A DNA stretch of 21,009 nucleotides from Saccharicrinis sp. UBA6048 (GTDB taxonomy: Bacteria; Bacteroidota; Bacteroidia; Bacteroidales; Marinilabiliaceae), in the NCBI GenBank assembly GCA_002429115.1, contig DIYS01000263.1, forward strand, positions 1-21,009, read 5' to 3'. The notes under the pieces are model-generated. The model worked only from the letters and a program-made list of their open reading frames with translations. It did no database searches and was not told where the DNA came from. The position numbers and the translations under genes are program-made. Positions 1-6,072 of this stretch are shown here, piece by piece (within the stretch, counting starts at the first letter, position 1; every line of letters begins with the position of its first letter).

Positions 1-191
1 ATGAGTTGTTTAATTTCATATATTACAAAATCAGCACCATAGTGAAGACTTTACTTGCAAGCACCAGACCCAAGGCTTTTCTTCCGGTGAGCCACATGCC
101 CCAGACTACTGGCCAGTTAATGCTTGCATTGAATTGGGAAAGTTAAAAACGGGAGATGGTCAAGTTAGTATCAAGACATAAGAATATTGTC

Positions 192-1133
192 TTATCCTTT
201 GCCGTTTTTCTGGTCATTCGCGATTTTAGCAAATACGTCATCAAGTGAACTTCTCTCGATGTTAATTTCCCTTAATCGCCAGTTATTTTTCACACTATGA
301 CCTACAATGTGCTCAGCCACTTCCTGACCAGCATTAAATACAATTCTGGCTTTTTTATCATCCAGAATATCGGCTTTTTCAACACCTTCTATTTTCTCCA
401 GCTCTTCAACTGCCGGCAATGCCTCCATAGAAACTAAGATGCTATGTGGCTCGATATAATCATTGAACTGCTCCACGGTACCATCGAAAACAAGGTTACC
501 GTTTTCGATCATCTTAATGTCGTTACACACGGCTCTCACCTCTGATAAAATGTGAGTTGAGAATATAACAGCTCTGTCCTTACCTACTTCCCTGATAATT
601 TTTCGCACCTCGACAATCTGTACCGGATCTAGTCCGTTGGTTGGCTCATCCAACACCACCACTTTGGGGTTGTGGATAATGGCACCGGCAATTCCGGTTC
701 GTTGCTGATAACCACCCGAAAGATTACGGATCAATCGGTTGCTAAAATGTCCTATACCTGTTTTTTCTTTTACATACTCGATGGCAGCAGGTATTTTATC
801 CGGCTCCACACGACGAAGTAATGCACAATAATGCAAATACTCATCTACAGTATGATCTTTGTAAAGCGGTGCCTGTTGTGGCAGAAAACCAATCTGACGT
901 TTTGCTTCAACAGGATTACTTCTGATGTTTTCACCATTAATCAGCACATCGCCCTGTGTTTGATTTAATACACCACACATGATGTTCATAATGGTTGACT
1001 TACCTGCACCGTTTGATCCTAAAAGACCTAATATTCCGTTTTTATGAATCTCGAAATTAATGTCTTTAACGGCCCAATCGGTGGAATACTTATGTGAGAG
1101 ATTTTTAACACTCACAATACCTTGATCGCTCAT
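192..1133 (-). CDS. ABC transporter ATP-binding protein (ABC-2 / GldA-NosF type)
   Basis: Cytoplasmic ATPase subunit of an ABC transporter, 313 residues. Visible motifs in order: Walker A GSNGAGKST at residues 39-47, Q-loop around Q86-Q87, signature LSGGY at 138-142, Walker B VVVLDEP at 158-164 and the switch histidine H194 in STHILSE. About 90 residues follow the nucleotide-binding domain, as in the GldA, NosF and CcmA-like group that pairs with ABC-2 permeases for gliding, drug or copper-related export. No permease is seen here; if present it would lie off the left edge, downstream on this strand. The start ATG at 1133 is the only one that leaves room for the N-terminal beta strands. The gene is separated from the thioredoxin gene upstream by a 236-nt gap holding a small hairpin and a MITE-like repeat, so it is probably an independent unit. 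The substrate is unknown. Confidence 0.95.
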   Translation of the reverse strand: MSDQGIVSVKNLSHKYSTDWAVKDINFEIHKNGILGLLGSNGAGKSTIMNIMCGVLNQTQGDVLINGENIRSNPVEAKRQIGFLPQQAPLYKDHTVDEYLHYCALLRRVEPDKIPAAIEYVKEKTGIGHFSNRLIRNLSGGYQQRTGIAGAIIHNPKVVVLDEPTNGLDPVQIVEVRKIIREVGKDRAVIFSTHILSEVRAVCNDIKMIENGNLVFDGTVEQFNDYIEPHSILVSMEALPAVEELEKIEGVEKADILDDKKARIVFNAGQEVAEHIVGHSVKNNWRLREINIERSSLDDVFAKIANDQKNGKG

Positions 1134-1154
1134 AAGATTTTAGATTAAAGGGTA

Positions 1155-1179
1155 CCGGATGAACAAGTAGCTCATCCGG
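1155..1179. other. Small perfect hairpin upstream of the ABC ATPase gene
   Basis: CCGGATGA (1155-1162) and TCATCCGG (1172-1179) form a perfect 8-bp stem around a 9-nt loop, 22 nt before the ABC ATPase start codon. On the minus strand the following bases (TACCCTTTAATC) make no clean T-tract, so a terminator for the upstream gene is only weakly supported. An mRNA leader structure of the ABC gene is the alternative. Confidence 0.4.
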
Positions 1180-1197
1180 CGATTATTGTTAATGTTG

Positions 1198-1361
1198 TAT
1201 ACCAATATTACATTGAACCGAGCTTCATTCTCTCGTTCTTTTAGTCTTATACTTCGTTGAAAAATATCGCCGTAGCTATGGCTATGTCTCAATTTTTCGC
1301 CTTGCCTAAGCCTAAAATATTCAAGACAATTTAAAGCTTAGTTCAAAATAAAATTGGTATA
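1198..1361. mobile_element. MITE-like non-coding element with terminal inverted repeats
   Basis: A 164-bp stretch is bounded by inverted ends: TATACCAAT at 1198-1206 matches the reverse complement of ATTGGTATA at 1353-1361. The match continues inward to about 28 bp per arm with 5 mismatches. A second inner pair, TTTTAGTCTTA (1239-1249) against TAAGCCTAAAA (1307-1317), and a third, GAAAAAT (1259-1265) against ATTTTTC (1292-1298), let the whole element fold into one long imperfect hairpin. No reading frame is present. The TA at both outer ends fits insertion at a TA target, as for IS630/mariner-type MITEs. Only one copy lies in this window, so mobility is inferred from structure. Confidence 0.7.
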
Positions 1362-1369
1362 AATGGGTT

Positions 1370-2575
1370 TTATCGTTTTGGGAAACTTAATGGTTCCAGA
1401 GCATTTCCATTCAACAAGTTCTGAATAGTGCTGTAAGCCCAGGCTGACTTTTTAGAATCCTTATACTTCTCAGCCTCCTTGGCAAACTTCTGAGCCACTT
1501 TTTTAGCCTCCTCTTTCTTGCCTGCTTTATAAGAAAGGTAAGCATATGATGCTACAGATTGAAAATGTGCCGGTTCACTGTTCATGCCTTCTACATAATA
1601 CTGACGAATAAAATCAGCATGTTCTGGCTTTACTTCACTAGCTTTTAAGGCTGAGAAACCAACCATAAAATCAAACTGTAATGGTACACCATACTTGTCT
1701 TTATAAGCCATCATAGCTACCACATGCTCCGATTCTTTTTGTTGAAAACGCAACTGGTCAGCATCAAATAGCTCCTTAGCCTGATCGGCATAAGTTGGAA
1801 AGTCTGCTTTGATACCTTTAAATACTTCCTCTACTGTTTTTCCACTTCTTGGCGCATCATACAACGATGAATTAATCCAACCTACTGCATTCTTATCGTC
1901 TTTCAGTAATGGGAATTTGTCCCTGTTATTCTTTACTATTTCATAAAACTTATTACCATAGCGCGATTGCCAGAAAGCTATATTTAAAGGCTTACCTTCC
2001 CAACGCTCAGCCTCTGGGTAAGAGTTGTAAAGATCCCACAGATCATCAACTGATGGAGGCATGTGCTTCTCAGCCATTCGTGCGTTAAAATAGGCTTCTA
2101 AGAATTCAGTTTTACGGTTGCCTTTTTTGTACTCTTCTTCGTACCAGGCCCAGGTTTTTTCTTCCATACCTAAAGCCAAACGCCCTAATCGTAAAAACCC
2201 TGCTTCGTCGCTGGCACCAATAGATGTTCCTTCGTAAATAGGTGTTCCTTCAGCATCGGTAAATGTTAATGTAGGAAATCCTTTTACCTCATACTGCTTA
2301 GCCAGTGCAGGCCCTTCACCTACTTCGGCATCAACCTTATAATTGATAAAGTACTTGTTGTAGAACTCACCCACAGCCGGCAATGGAAATACATTTTGTG
2401 CCATAGCCCGGCAAGGCCCACACCATTTCGTATAAAAATCTATGAAGATTTTTTTATTCTCCTTCTTGGCTTCTGCTTTACACTCTTCCCACGTGCCATG
2501 GAAAAACTCCATGCCTTGAGAAAATGCATTGAAGCTTAACAGGCCTGCCACAGCCAATACTAATAGCTTTTTCAT
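1370..2575 (-). CDS. Secreted thioredoxin-domain protein, tandem copy 1
   Basis: 401 residues. Residues 1-20 form a signal peptide ending AFSQ, a common Bacteroidota cleavage site. Residues about 25-135 are a thioredoxin fold (Thioredoxin_7-like) with the full active site WCGPC at 51-55, followed by Arg, and the cis-proline in GFPT at 101. The remaining roughly 260 residues look helical and may be TPR-like near the end (residues about 310-385). The protein should act in the periplasm as a thiol-disulfide oxidoreductase. It is a close paralogue of the gene just upstream (2776-3975): about three quarters of the first 100 residues are identical and the active site has the same position, with weaker similarity later. 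A GTTAAATAATCA element lies 12 nt before the ATG. The physiological partner is unknown; the cysteine-rich propellers encoded nearby are candidates by context only. Confidence 0.92.
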   Translation of the reverse strand: MKKLLVLAVAGLLSFNAFSQGMEFFHGTWEECKAEAKKENKKIFIDFYTKWCGPCRAMAQNVFPLPAVGEFYNKYFINYKVDAEVGEGPALAKQYEVKGFPTLTFTDAEGTPIYEGTSIGASDEAGFLRLGRLALGMEEKTWAWYEEEYKKGNRKTEFLEAYFNARMAEKHMPPSVDDLWDLYNSYPEAERWEGKPLNIAFWQSRYGNKFYEIVKNNRDKFPLLKDDKNAVGWINSSLYDAPRSGKTVEEVFKGIKADFPTYADQAKELFDADQLRFQQKESEHVVAMMAYKDKYGVPLQFDFMVGFSALKASEVKPEHADFIRQYYVEGMNSEPAHFQSVASYAYLSYKAGKKEEAKKVAQKFAKEAEKYKDSKKSAWAYSTIQNLLNGNALEPLSFPKR

Positions 2576-2587
2576 TTTTAAATTATT

Positions 2588-2599
2588 TGATTATTTAAC
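2588..2599 (-). promoter_or_regulatory. GTTAAATAATCA leader element
   Basis: On the minus strand GTTAAATAATCA ends 12 nt before the ATG of the thioredoxin gene at 2575. The identical 12-mer lies 13 nt before the gene starting at 3975 and 11 nt before susC at 14519. It may be a start-proximal 5'UTR element that aids initiation without a Shine-Dalgarno sequence, or part of a promoter. The role is inferred from position alone. Confidence 0.5.
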
Positions 2600-2601
2600 T
2601 T

Positions 2602-2735
2602 TGAGAATGTCCAAAAAACTTAACTTGCTCATCGAGCATAGTCGAGATGGAATTTGACTGGTATTGATTATCCAAAGGCAGTCACTTCAACTCCGCTAAG
2701 TGAACAGGTGCTTATAGCATTATTGAACATTCTCA
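2602..2735. repeat. Degenerate REP-like inverted repeat pair
   Basis: In the 200-nt gap between the two thioredoxin genes, TGAGAATGT (2602-2610) is repeated inverted as ACATTCTCA (2727-2735). Inside lie two sequences (about 2630-2652 and 2685-2708) that resemble each other as inverted copies and recall the dispersed GAGC-TAGTCGAG type palindromes common in Bacteroidota intergenic DNA. The match is imperfect. I see no protein-coding potential here. Confidence 0.4.
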
Positions 2736-2775
2736 GTTCTCTATTGTGAATTAATAAAGTTTATATTTAAACAGC

Positions 2776-3975
2776 CTACCTTGTTTGAGGCTGAGGCTCT
2801 TTACCTTGCTCCATCAGTTTCATATTGGCATAGCTCCACGCCATTTTTTTGCTATCATCAAAAGTATCCGTGAGCTTTGTATATTTTTTTGCCAATTCCT
2901 GTGCACCTTTTTTATCACCTGATTTGTATTGCAGATAGGCATACGAACTAATGGAGTAAAAATGTGGAGGATCCATATGAAGTCCTTCTTCATAATAAGG
3001 TAAGCAGCGTTTGGCTTGCTTTTTTGTCAGATTCTTAGCACTTGTTGCTGCTGATCCAATTGAAAAACCAGCTCCTTCAAACTCACCATATCGGTCTATA
3101 TAAGCAAATATTTCTTTGATAAACTGATCGTTTTTACCACTAAAACGTAATTCATCAATACGCATATATTCAACAGCTTGCTCATATACTTTTGGGAAGT
3201 CGCGCTTTGCAATGACATGCAAATCATCGGCATTTTTTGTTTTATCCCACTTGACAAAGCTTAAAGACATGCTGATCAGTTTCACAACAAACTCATTTTC
3301 TTTCAATTCCGGAAACTTTTCTTTGTTATCCATCATGACCTGATAGAAATCGTTGCCTAACTGTGCTGACCAAAGAACTGTGTTACGGTTGTCACCTTTA
3401 AAGCGTTCAGCTTCAGGATAACTCTTCCATAATTCCATTTTTAATTGATCATTAGGTGGCATTTGTTTTGCCTGTAATTGGGCTGAAATATAACCTTCTA
3501 GAAACTCAGTTGACCGGTTGCCAGCCTTGTACTCGGCCTGATATTCTTCCCAGGTTTTTACTTTTTTGCCCAAAGCCATATTGGCCAGCTTAAGCATGCC
3601 TTCTTCATCGCCATAACCTACTGAGGTACCATTCCACAGCTCTGATTCATCCGCATTGACATAGGTAAATGTAGGATAGCCTTTTACTTTATATTTTTTG
3701 GCCAGCATAGGACCTTCACCAACTTCTGCATCAATTTTCAGGTTGATAAACTCCTTATTATATACATCTCCCACTGACTTTAATGGAAATATTTCTTTAG
3801 CGATTGACCTGCATGGCCCACACCATTTGGTATAAAAATCTATGAAAATCTTCTTGTCTTGTTTTTTTGCTTCAGCTTTTGCTTCCTCCCAAGTTCCATG
3901 AAAGAACTCAATTCCCTGCGAAAAGCTGTTAAAACTTATCAGGCTTGCCACAGCCAACAATAATAACTTTTTCAT
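2776..3975 (-). CDS. Secreted thioredoxin-domain protein, tandem copy 2
   Basis: 399 residues with the same plan as its downstream neighbour: signal peptide 1-20 ending SFSQ, thioredoxin fold with WCGPC at 51-55, cis-proline in GYPT at 101, then a long, mostly helical C-terminal region. Both active-site cysteines are present, so it should be a working periplasmic thiol-disulfide oxidoreductase. The pair arose by tandem duplication: the N-terminal domains are far more alike than the C-terminal regions, which suggests the C-terminal part sets partner specificity (inference). Upstream of this copy lie the GTTAAATAATCA element 13 nt before the ATG and, about 73 nt before it, a 23-nt sequence shared exactly with the upstream region of the propeller gene at 7770. 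That points to co-regulation of thioredoxin and propeller. Confidence 0.92.
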   Translation of the reverse strand: MKKLLLLAVASLISFNSFSQGIEFFHGTWEEAKAEAKKQDKKIFIDFYTKWCGPCRSIAKEIFPLKSVGDVYNKEFINLKIDAEVGEGPMLAKKYKVKGYPTFTYVNADESELWNGTSVGYGDEEGMLKLANMALGKKVKTWEEYQAEYKAGNRSTEFLEGYISAQLQAKQMPPNDQLKMELWKSYPEAERFKGDNRNTVLWSAQLGNDFYQVMMDNKEKFPELKENEFVVKLISMSLSFVKWDKTKNADDLHVIAKRDFPKVYEQAVEYMRIDELRFSGKNDQFIKEIFAYIDRYGEFEGAGFSIGSAATSAKNLTKKQAKRCLPYYEEGLHMDPPHFYSISSYAYLQYKSGDKKGAQELAKKYTKLTDTFDDSKKMAWSYANMKLMEQGKEPQPQTR

Positions 3976-3988
3976 CGTTGTAGATATT

Positions 3989-4000
3989 TGATTATTTAAC
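3989..4000 (-). promoter_or_regulatory. GTTAAATAATCA leader element
   Basis: Exact copy of the 12-mer, 13 nt before the ATG at 3975 on the minus strand. It sits about 28 nt downstream of the phased TTAAC block, an arrangement also seen before the propeller gene at 7770. Confidence 0.5.
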
Positions 4001-4027
4001 AGTTACAAGTAAGTGAATTACAACAAC

Positions 4028-4071
4028 AAAGCAAGTTAAGAGTAAGCTAATCAAGGTTAATTAAGGTTAAT
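4028..4071 (-). promoter_or_regulatory. Putative operator: phased TTAAC boxes, copy 1
   Basis: Read on the minus strand, TTAACC boxes begin 2 and 12 nt into the block, and TTAACT begins 33 nt in, so they are spaced 10 and 21 nt, close to whole turns of the helix. The first 23 nt are identical to the block at 7849-7871 and 38 of 44 positions match overall, including all three boxes. The distance to the start codon is nearly the same at both genes (73 and 78 nt). A regulator binding one face of the DNA is the simplest reading; its identity is unknown. Confidence 0.55.
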
Positions 4072-4080
4072 GGGTTAGAA

Positions 4081-4122
4081 GACGGAGGACGGGAGACGGA
4101 GGACGGGAGACGGAGGACGGGA
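4081..4122. repeat. Three perfect 14-bp GC-rich tandem repeats
   Basis: GACGGAGGACGGGA is repeated three times without mismatch, followed by one more G, in otherwise AT-rich intergenic DNA. The unit itself contains GACGGA and GGACGGGA sub-repeats, so it looks like a slippage-prone minisatellite. It lies 105 nt upstream of the thioredoxin gene starting at 3975 and just beyond the phased TTAAC block. Copy number may vary between strains. Confidence 0.9.
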
Positions 4123-4187
4123 GTGACTAGCAGCTTGGTTAAGTTGTCGAATTGCTGATTTTCGGAATTGTTAATGTGGTTGGAGGA

Positions 4188-4237
4188 TAAGGATCGCATC
4201 TTTATTTACATCCTAATTTATAAAGATGCGATCCTTA
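4188..4237. repeat. 18-bp perfect inverted repeat after the propeller gene
   Basis: TAAGGATCGCATCTTTAT (4188-4205) is perfectly complementary to 4220-4237, with a 14-nt loop. It lies 21 nt past the stop codon of the broken propeller gene, where a 3' end would be expected on the minus strand, but no T-tract follows (TCCTCCAACC). It may protect or process the mRNA 3' end, act as a factor-dependent terminator, or bind a protein as DNA. Confidence 0.75.
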
Positions 4238-4258
4238 AGTGATATCTGTCTTAAGTTA

Positions 4259-4849
4259 TTAAATCATCACGCACCTGATCAAACCTTTTTCAGGAGAAGC
4301 CAGGTAAATATTTTCATTCTTATCAACGGTCATTGGTATGTAGGCACAACCTTTCACCAATTCTTCAATCCCGTCAATCTTTTTCGCACCGTTCTCATCA
4401 TAGATCTTAACACGGGTAGCATCTTTCTCTACGGTAATAATGGCACCATTAGGTAACGAAGCCACATTAACCGGGTTACAACATCCATGAAAATCGTCAA
4501 TGGTTTTACCTCTTTTTCCGAAAGTAGCCACCAGGTTTCCATCAATATCAAAGATGCTGGTTCGGAAAGCAGCCAGGTTAGCTACGAAAATCTGGTTCTT
4601 GCTGTTTACATCAAAATCAAGCATTAAACAACATGGACGCAAGTTTTCAATAGAGGTCTTCTCTTCCTTTGTATTGATATCATATATTTTTATCGCACGT
4701 AAATCGTAATCTGATACCAGGATGTTTTCTTTGGTTACCTTAAGTCCAAAGATGTTTTTCACTTCAGGTAATTTAAATTTTTCCAGCTCATTACCCGCTT
4801 CATCAAACACATAACATTCAACTCCAGTGATAACTGTCTGTTCTATCAT
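4259..4849 (-). CDS. Cysteine-rich beta-propeller, C-terminal fragment of a frameshifted gene
   Basis: 196 residues from the ATG at 4849, but the frame is open from 4876 and the codons between 4876 and 4849 still encode residues (KKVKFRGK) matching the intact paralogue (KKTKFRGK). The piece is therefore the rest of the gene at 4851-5876 and not an independent gene. It holds the second half of a six-bladed, NHL/DUF5128-like propeller and all seven cysteines shared with the paralogue at 6073-7770: ECYVF, LRPCC, HGCCNP, GCAYIP and RCVMI at the C-terminus. Alone it would lack a signal peptide and lipid anchor, so if it were made by reinitiation (the ATG follows the upstream TAA by one base) it would stay in the cytoplasm as half a propeller. 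The conserved sequence suggests the break is recent or a sequencing error. Confidence 0.85.
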   Translation of the reverse strand: MIEQTVITGVECYVFDEAGNELEKFKLPEVKNIFGLKVTKENILVSDYDLRAIKIYDINTKEEKTSIENLRPCCLMLDFDVNSKNQIFVANLAAFRTSIFDIDGNLVATFGKRGKTIDDFHGCCNPVNVASLPNGAIITVEKDATRVKIYDENGAKKIDGIEELVKGCAYIPMTVDKNENIYLASPEKGLIRCVMI

Positions 4850-4850
4850 C

Positions 4851-5876
4851 TTACCCCTGAACTTTACCTTTTTCCTTTAGGACATTAGGAACATAGATTT
4901 TATCATCGGGACTAACAGCAATCGCATTGATCTGGCTCTTGTTTTCAAACTCGATATTTCGGATGTGCTTTCCTTCAGGAGAAATAATGCTAACCGTTCC
5001 CATAGCATCTAAAGCACAGATATTTCCGTTGGAGAAAGATGCCAGGTATTTGATATTTTTAAACTGAGAACCGTCAAATGAAGCGTCTTTTTTGTAGTTA
5101 ACATCACCTGTACCTTTTACTAAATCAGCCAGGTTAACGTCGGTTTTTGCCACCTCAGAATTGTGTTTTAATAAACGTTGGATCACCGGTGTCTTTTGTA
5201 TTTCTGGAGATAATCTTGCCACTTCAGCTTCCACTTCTTTTAACGATTTTCCGCCTCGCTTACCACTATTTCGGTTTCTGACAAGGATGGCTGCATAATA
5301 AGAATCAGAATGGTTATCAATAAACCACTCTTCAGCTTCCATTTTGGCAGCCCAGTTTTTTTCACGGACAACATCCGCCTTTTTTTGCAACTCTTCAAGC
5401 TTTGCCTTAGATGCCTCATCTGTTTTCGAATAGAGAGGACTCATTTCTTTGTATAAGGCATATGGATCTTCCGGATAAATTTCAAGTACCTTATCATCAT
5501 ATTTTTTTGAGTCATTATAAATTGAACTTCCTTCAATTACAGGATCTTTGGAGAAATCTTCATCATCCAATCTAACAAGTATTTCACCAGCTTCTACCCA
5601 GAAACTTACATAATTACCACCTCCATAAATATTATCAGATGGCACAGATATGCTTAATTCAGCAGGTTCATTTAGAGTGGTTTTATATTCAAACCTTCCA
5701 TCCTGAATCTGGATGCTTGTATCCTTACGGCTCATCATAAAACCTACCTTAACGGTTCCACTATCCATTCCCGGAATGGCTACTTTAAGGTGAAGCTCAT
5801 TCTTATTGATTTCCTTATTTGTATTACAGGCAAATATTATTGCTGAAACTAATACAAGGGTTAATATTTTTTTCAT
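4851..5876 (-). CDS. DUF4369/beta-propeller lipoprotein, N-terminal fragment of a frameshifted gene
   Basis: 341 residues. The signal peptide ends in a lipobox IFAC with lipidated Cys17. Residues about 27-130 look like the beta-rich DUF4369 domain, a charged helical stretch follows (about 135-245), and the first propeller blades start near residue 265. The order matches the intact paralogue at 6073-7770 up to VLKEKGK, where this frame ends in VQG-stop while the paralogue continues. The intact ancestor would have been about 540-550 residues, so the last four or so blades are lost from this polypeptide. The gene lies downstream of the paralogue beyond a terminator, and I see no GTTAAATAATCA or TTAAC block in front of it, so its expression may differ. 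Confidence 0.88.
   Translation of the reverse strand: MKKILTLVLVSAIIFACNTNKEINKNELHLKVAIPGMDSGTVKVGFMMSRKDTSIQIQDGRFEYKTTLNEPAELSISVPSDNIYGGGNYVSFWVEAGEILVRLDDEDFSKDPVIEGSSIYNDSKKYDDKVLEIYPEDPYALYKEMSPLYSKTDEASKAKLEELQKKADVVREKNWAAKMEAEEWFIDNHSDSYYAAILVRNRNSGKRGGKSLKEVEAEVARLSPEIQKTPVIQRLLKHNSEVAKTDVNLADLVKGTGDVNYKKDASFDGSQFKNIKYLASFSNGNICALDAMGTVSIISPEGKHIRNIEFENKSQINAIAVSPDDKIYVPNVLKEKGKVQG
4869..4873 (-). other. Frameshift site in the second propeller gene
   Basis: The minus strand has five A residues in GGAAAAAGG. Removing one A, or adding two, joins the frame of 4851-5876 to that of 4259-4849 and gives LKEKVKFRGK or LKEKKVKFRGK, against LKEKKTKFRGK in the paralogue. A -1 slip here meets TAA at once, so classical -1 programmed frameshifting does not rescue the gene. 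A homopolymer mutation or a sequencing error is more likely. Confidence 0.85.
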
Positions 5877-5978
5877 GATTATACTATTATTGATAACGGG
5901 ATCGTATATTTTAAGTACAGTTTGATAAATAAGCTACGACCCCACTTAATGGATTCAGTTCTGCACTATGTAAATTAG

Positions 5979-6023
5979 AAAAATCCCCCTTCGCTACGCG
6001 CATTAACACATTGAGAAGGGGGA
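5979..6023 (-). terminator. Intrinsic terminator after the intact propeller gene
   Basis: TCCCCCTTC (5984-5992) pairs with GAAGGGGGA (6015-6023), a 9-bp mostly G-C stem with a 22-nt loop. On the minus strand the stem is followed by TTTTTC, the form of a Rho-independent terminator, about 50 nt past the stop codon of the gene ending at 6073. It would separate the two propeller genes into different transcripts. Confidence 0.75.
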
Positions 6024-6072
6024 AGAAACTATCGTAATATGTGAATTACATATGACCTCACTATTTGGTCAA

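Noticed and set aside
3..145. Open plus-strand frame at the left edge (about 47 codons), and an open minus-strand frame of about 39 codons over the same bases
   Set aside because: The lengths are within chance expectation, no start codon context or known motif was convincing, and the two frames compete. A decayed gene or an edge fragment cannot be excluded.
4081..4122. CRISPR-like array
   Set aside because: The 14-bp units are directly adjacent without spacers and there are no cas genes.
4869..4873. Programmed -1 ribosomal frameshift joining the two propeller halves
   Set aside because: A -1 slip at this run gives AGG TAA, an immediate stop; only +1 or -2 would join the frames, and no slippery heptamer of the classical type is present.
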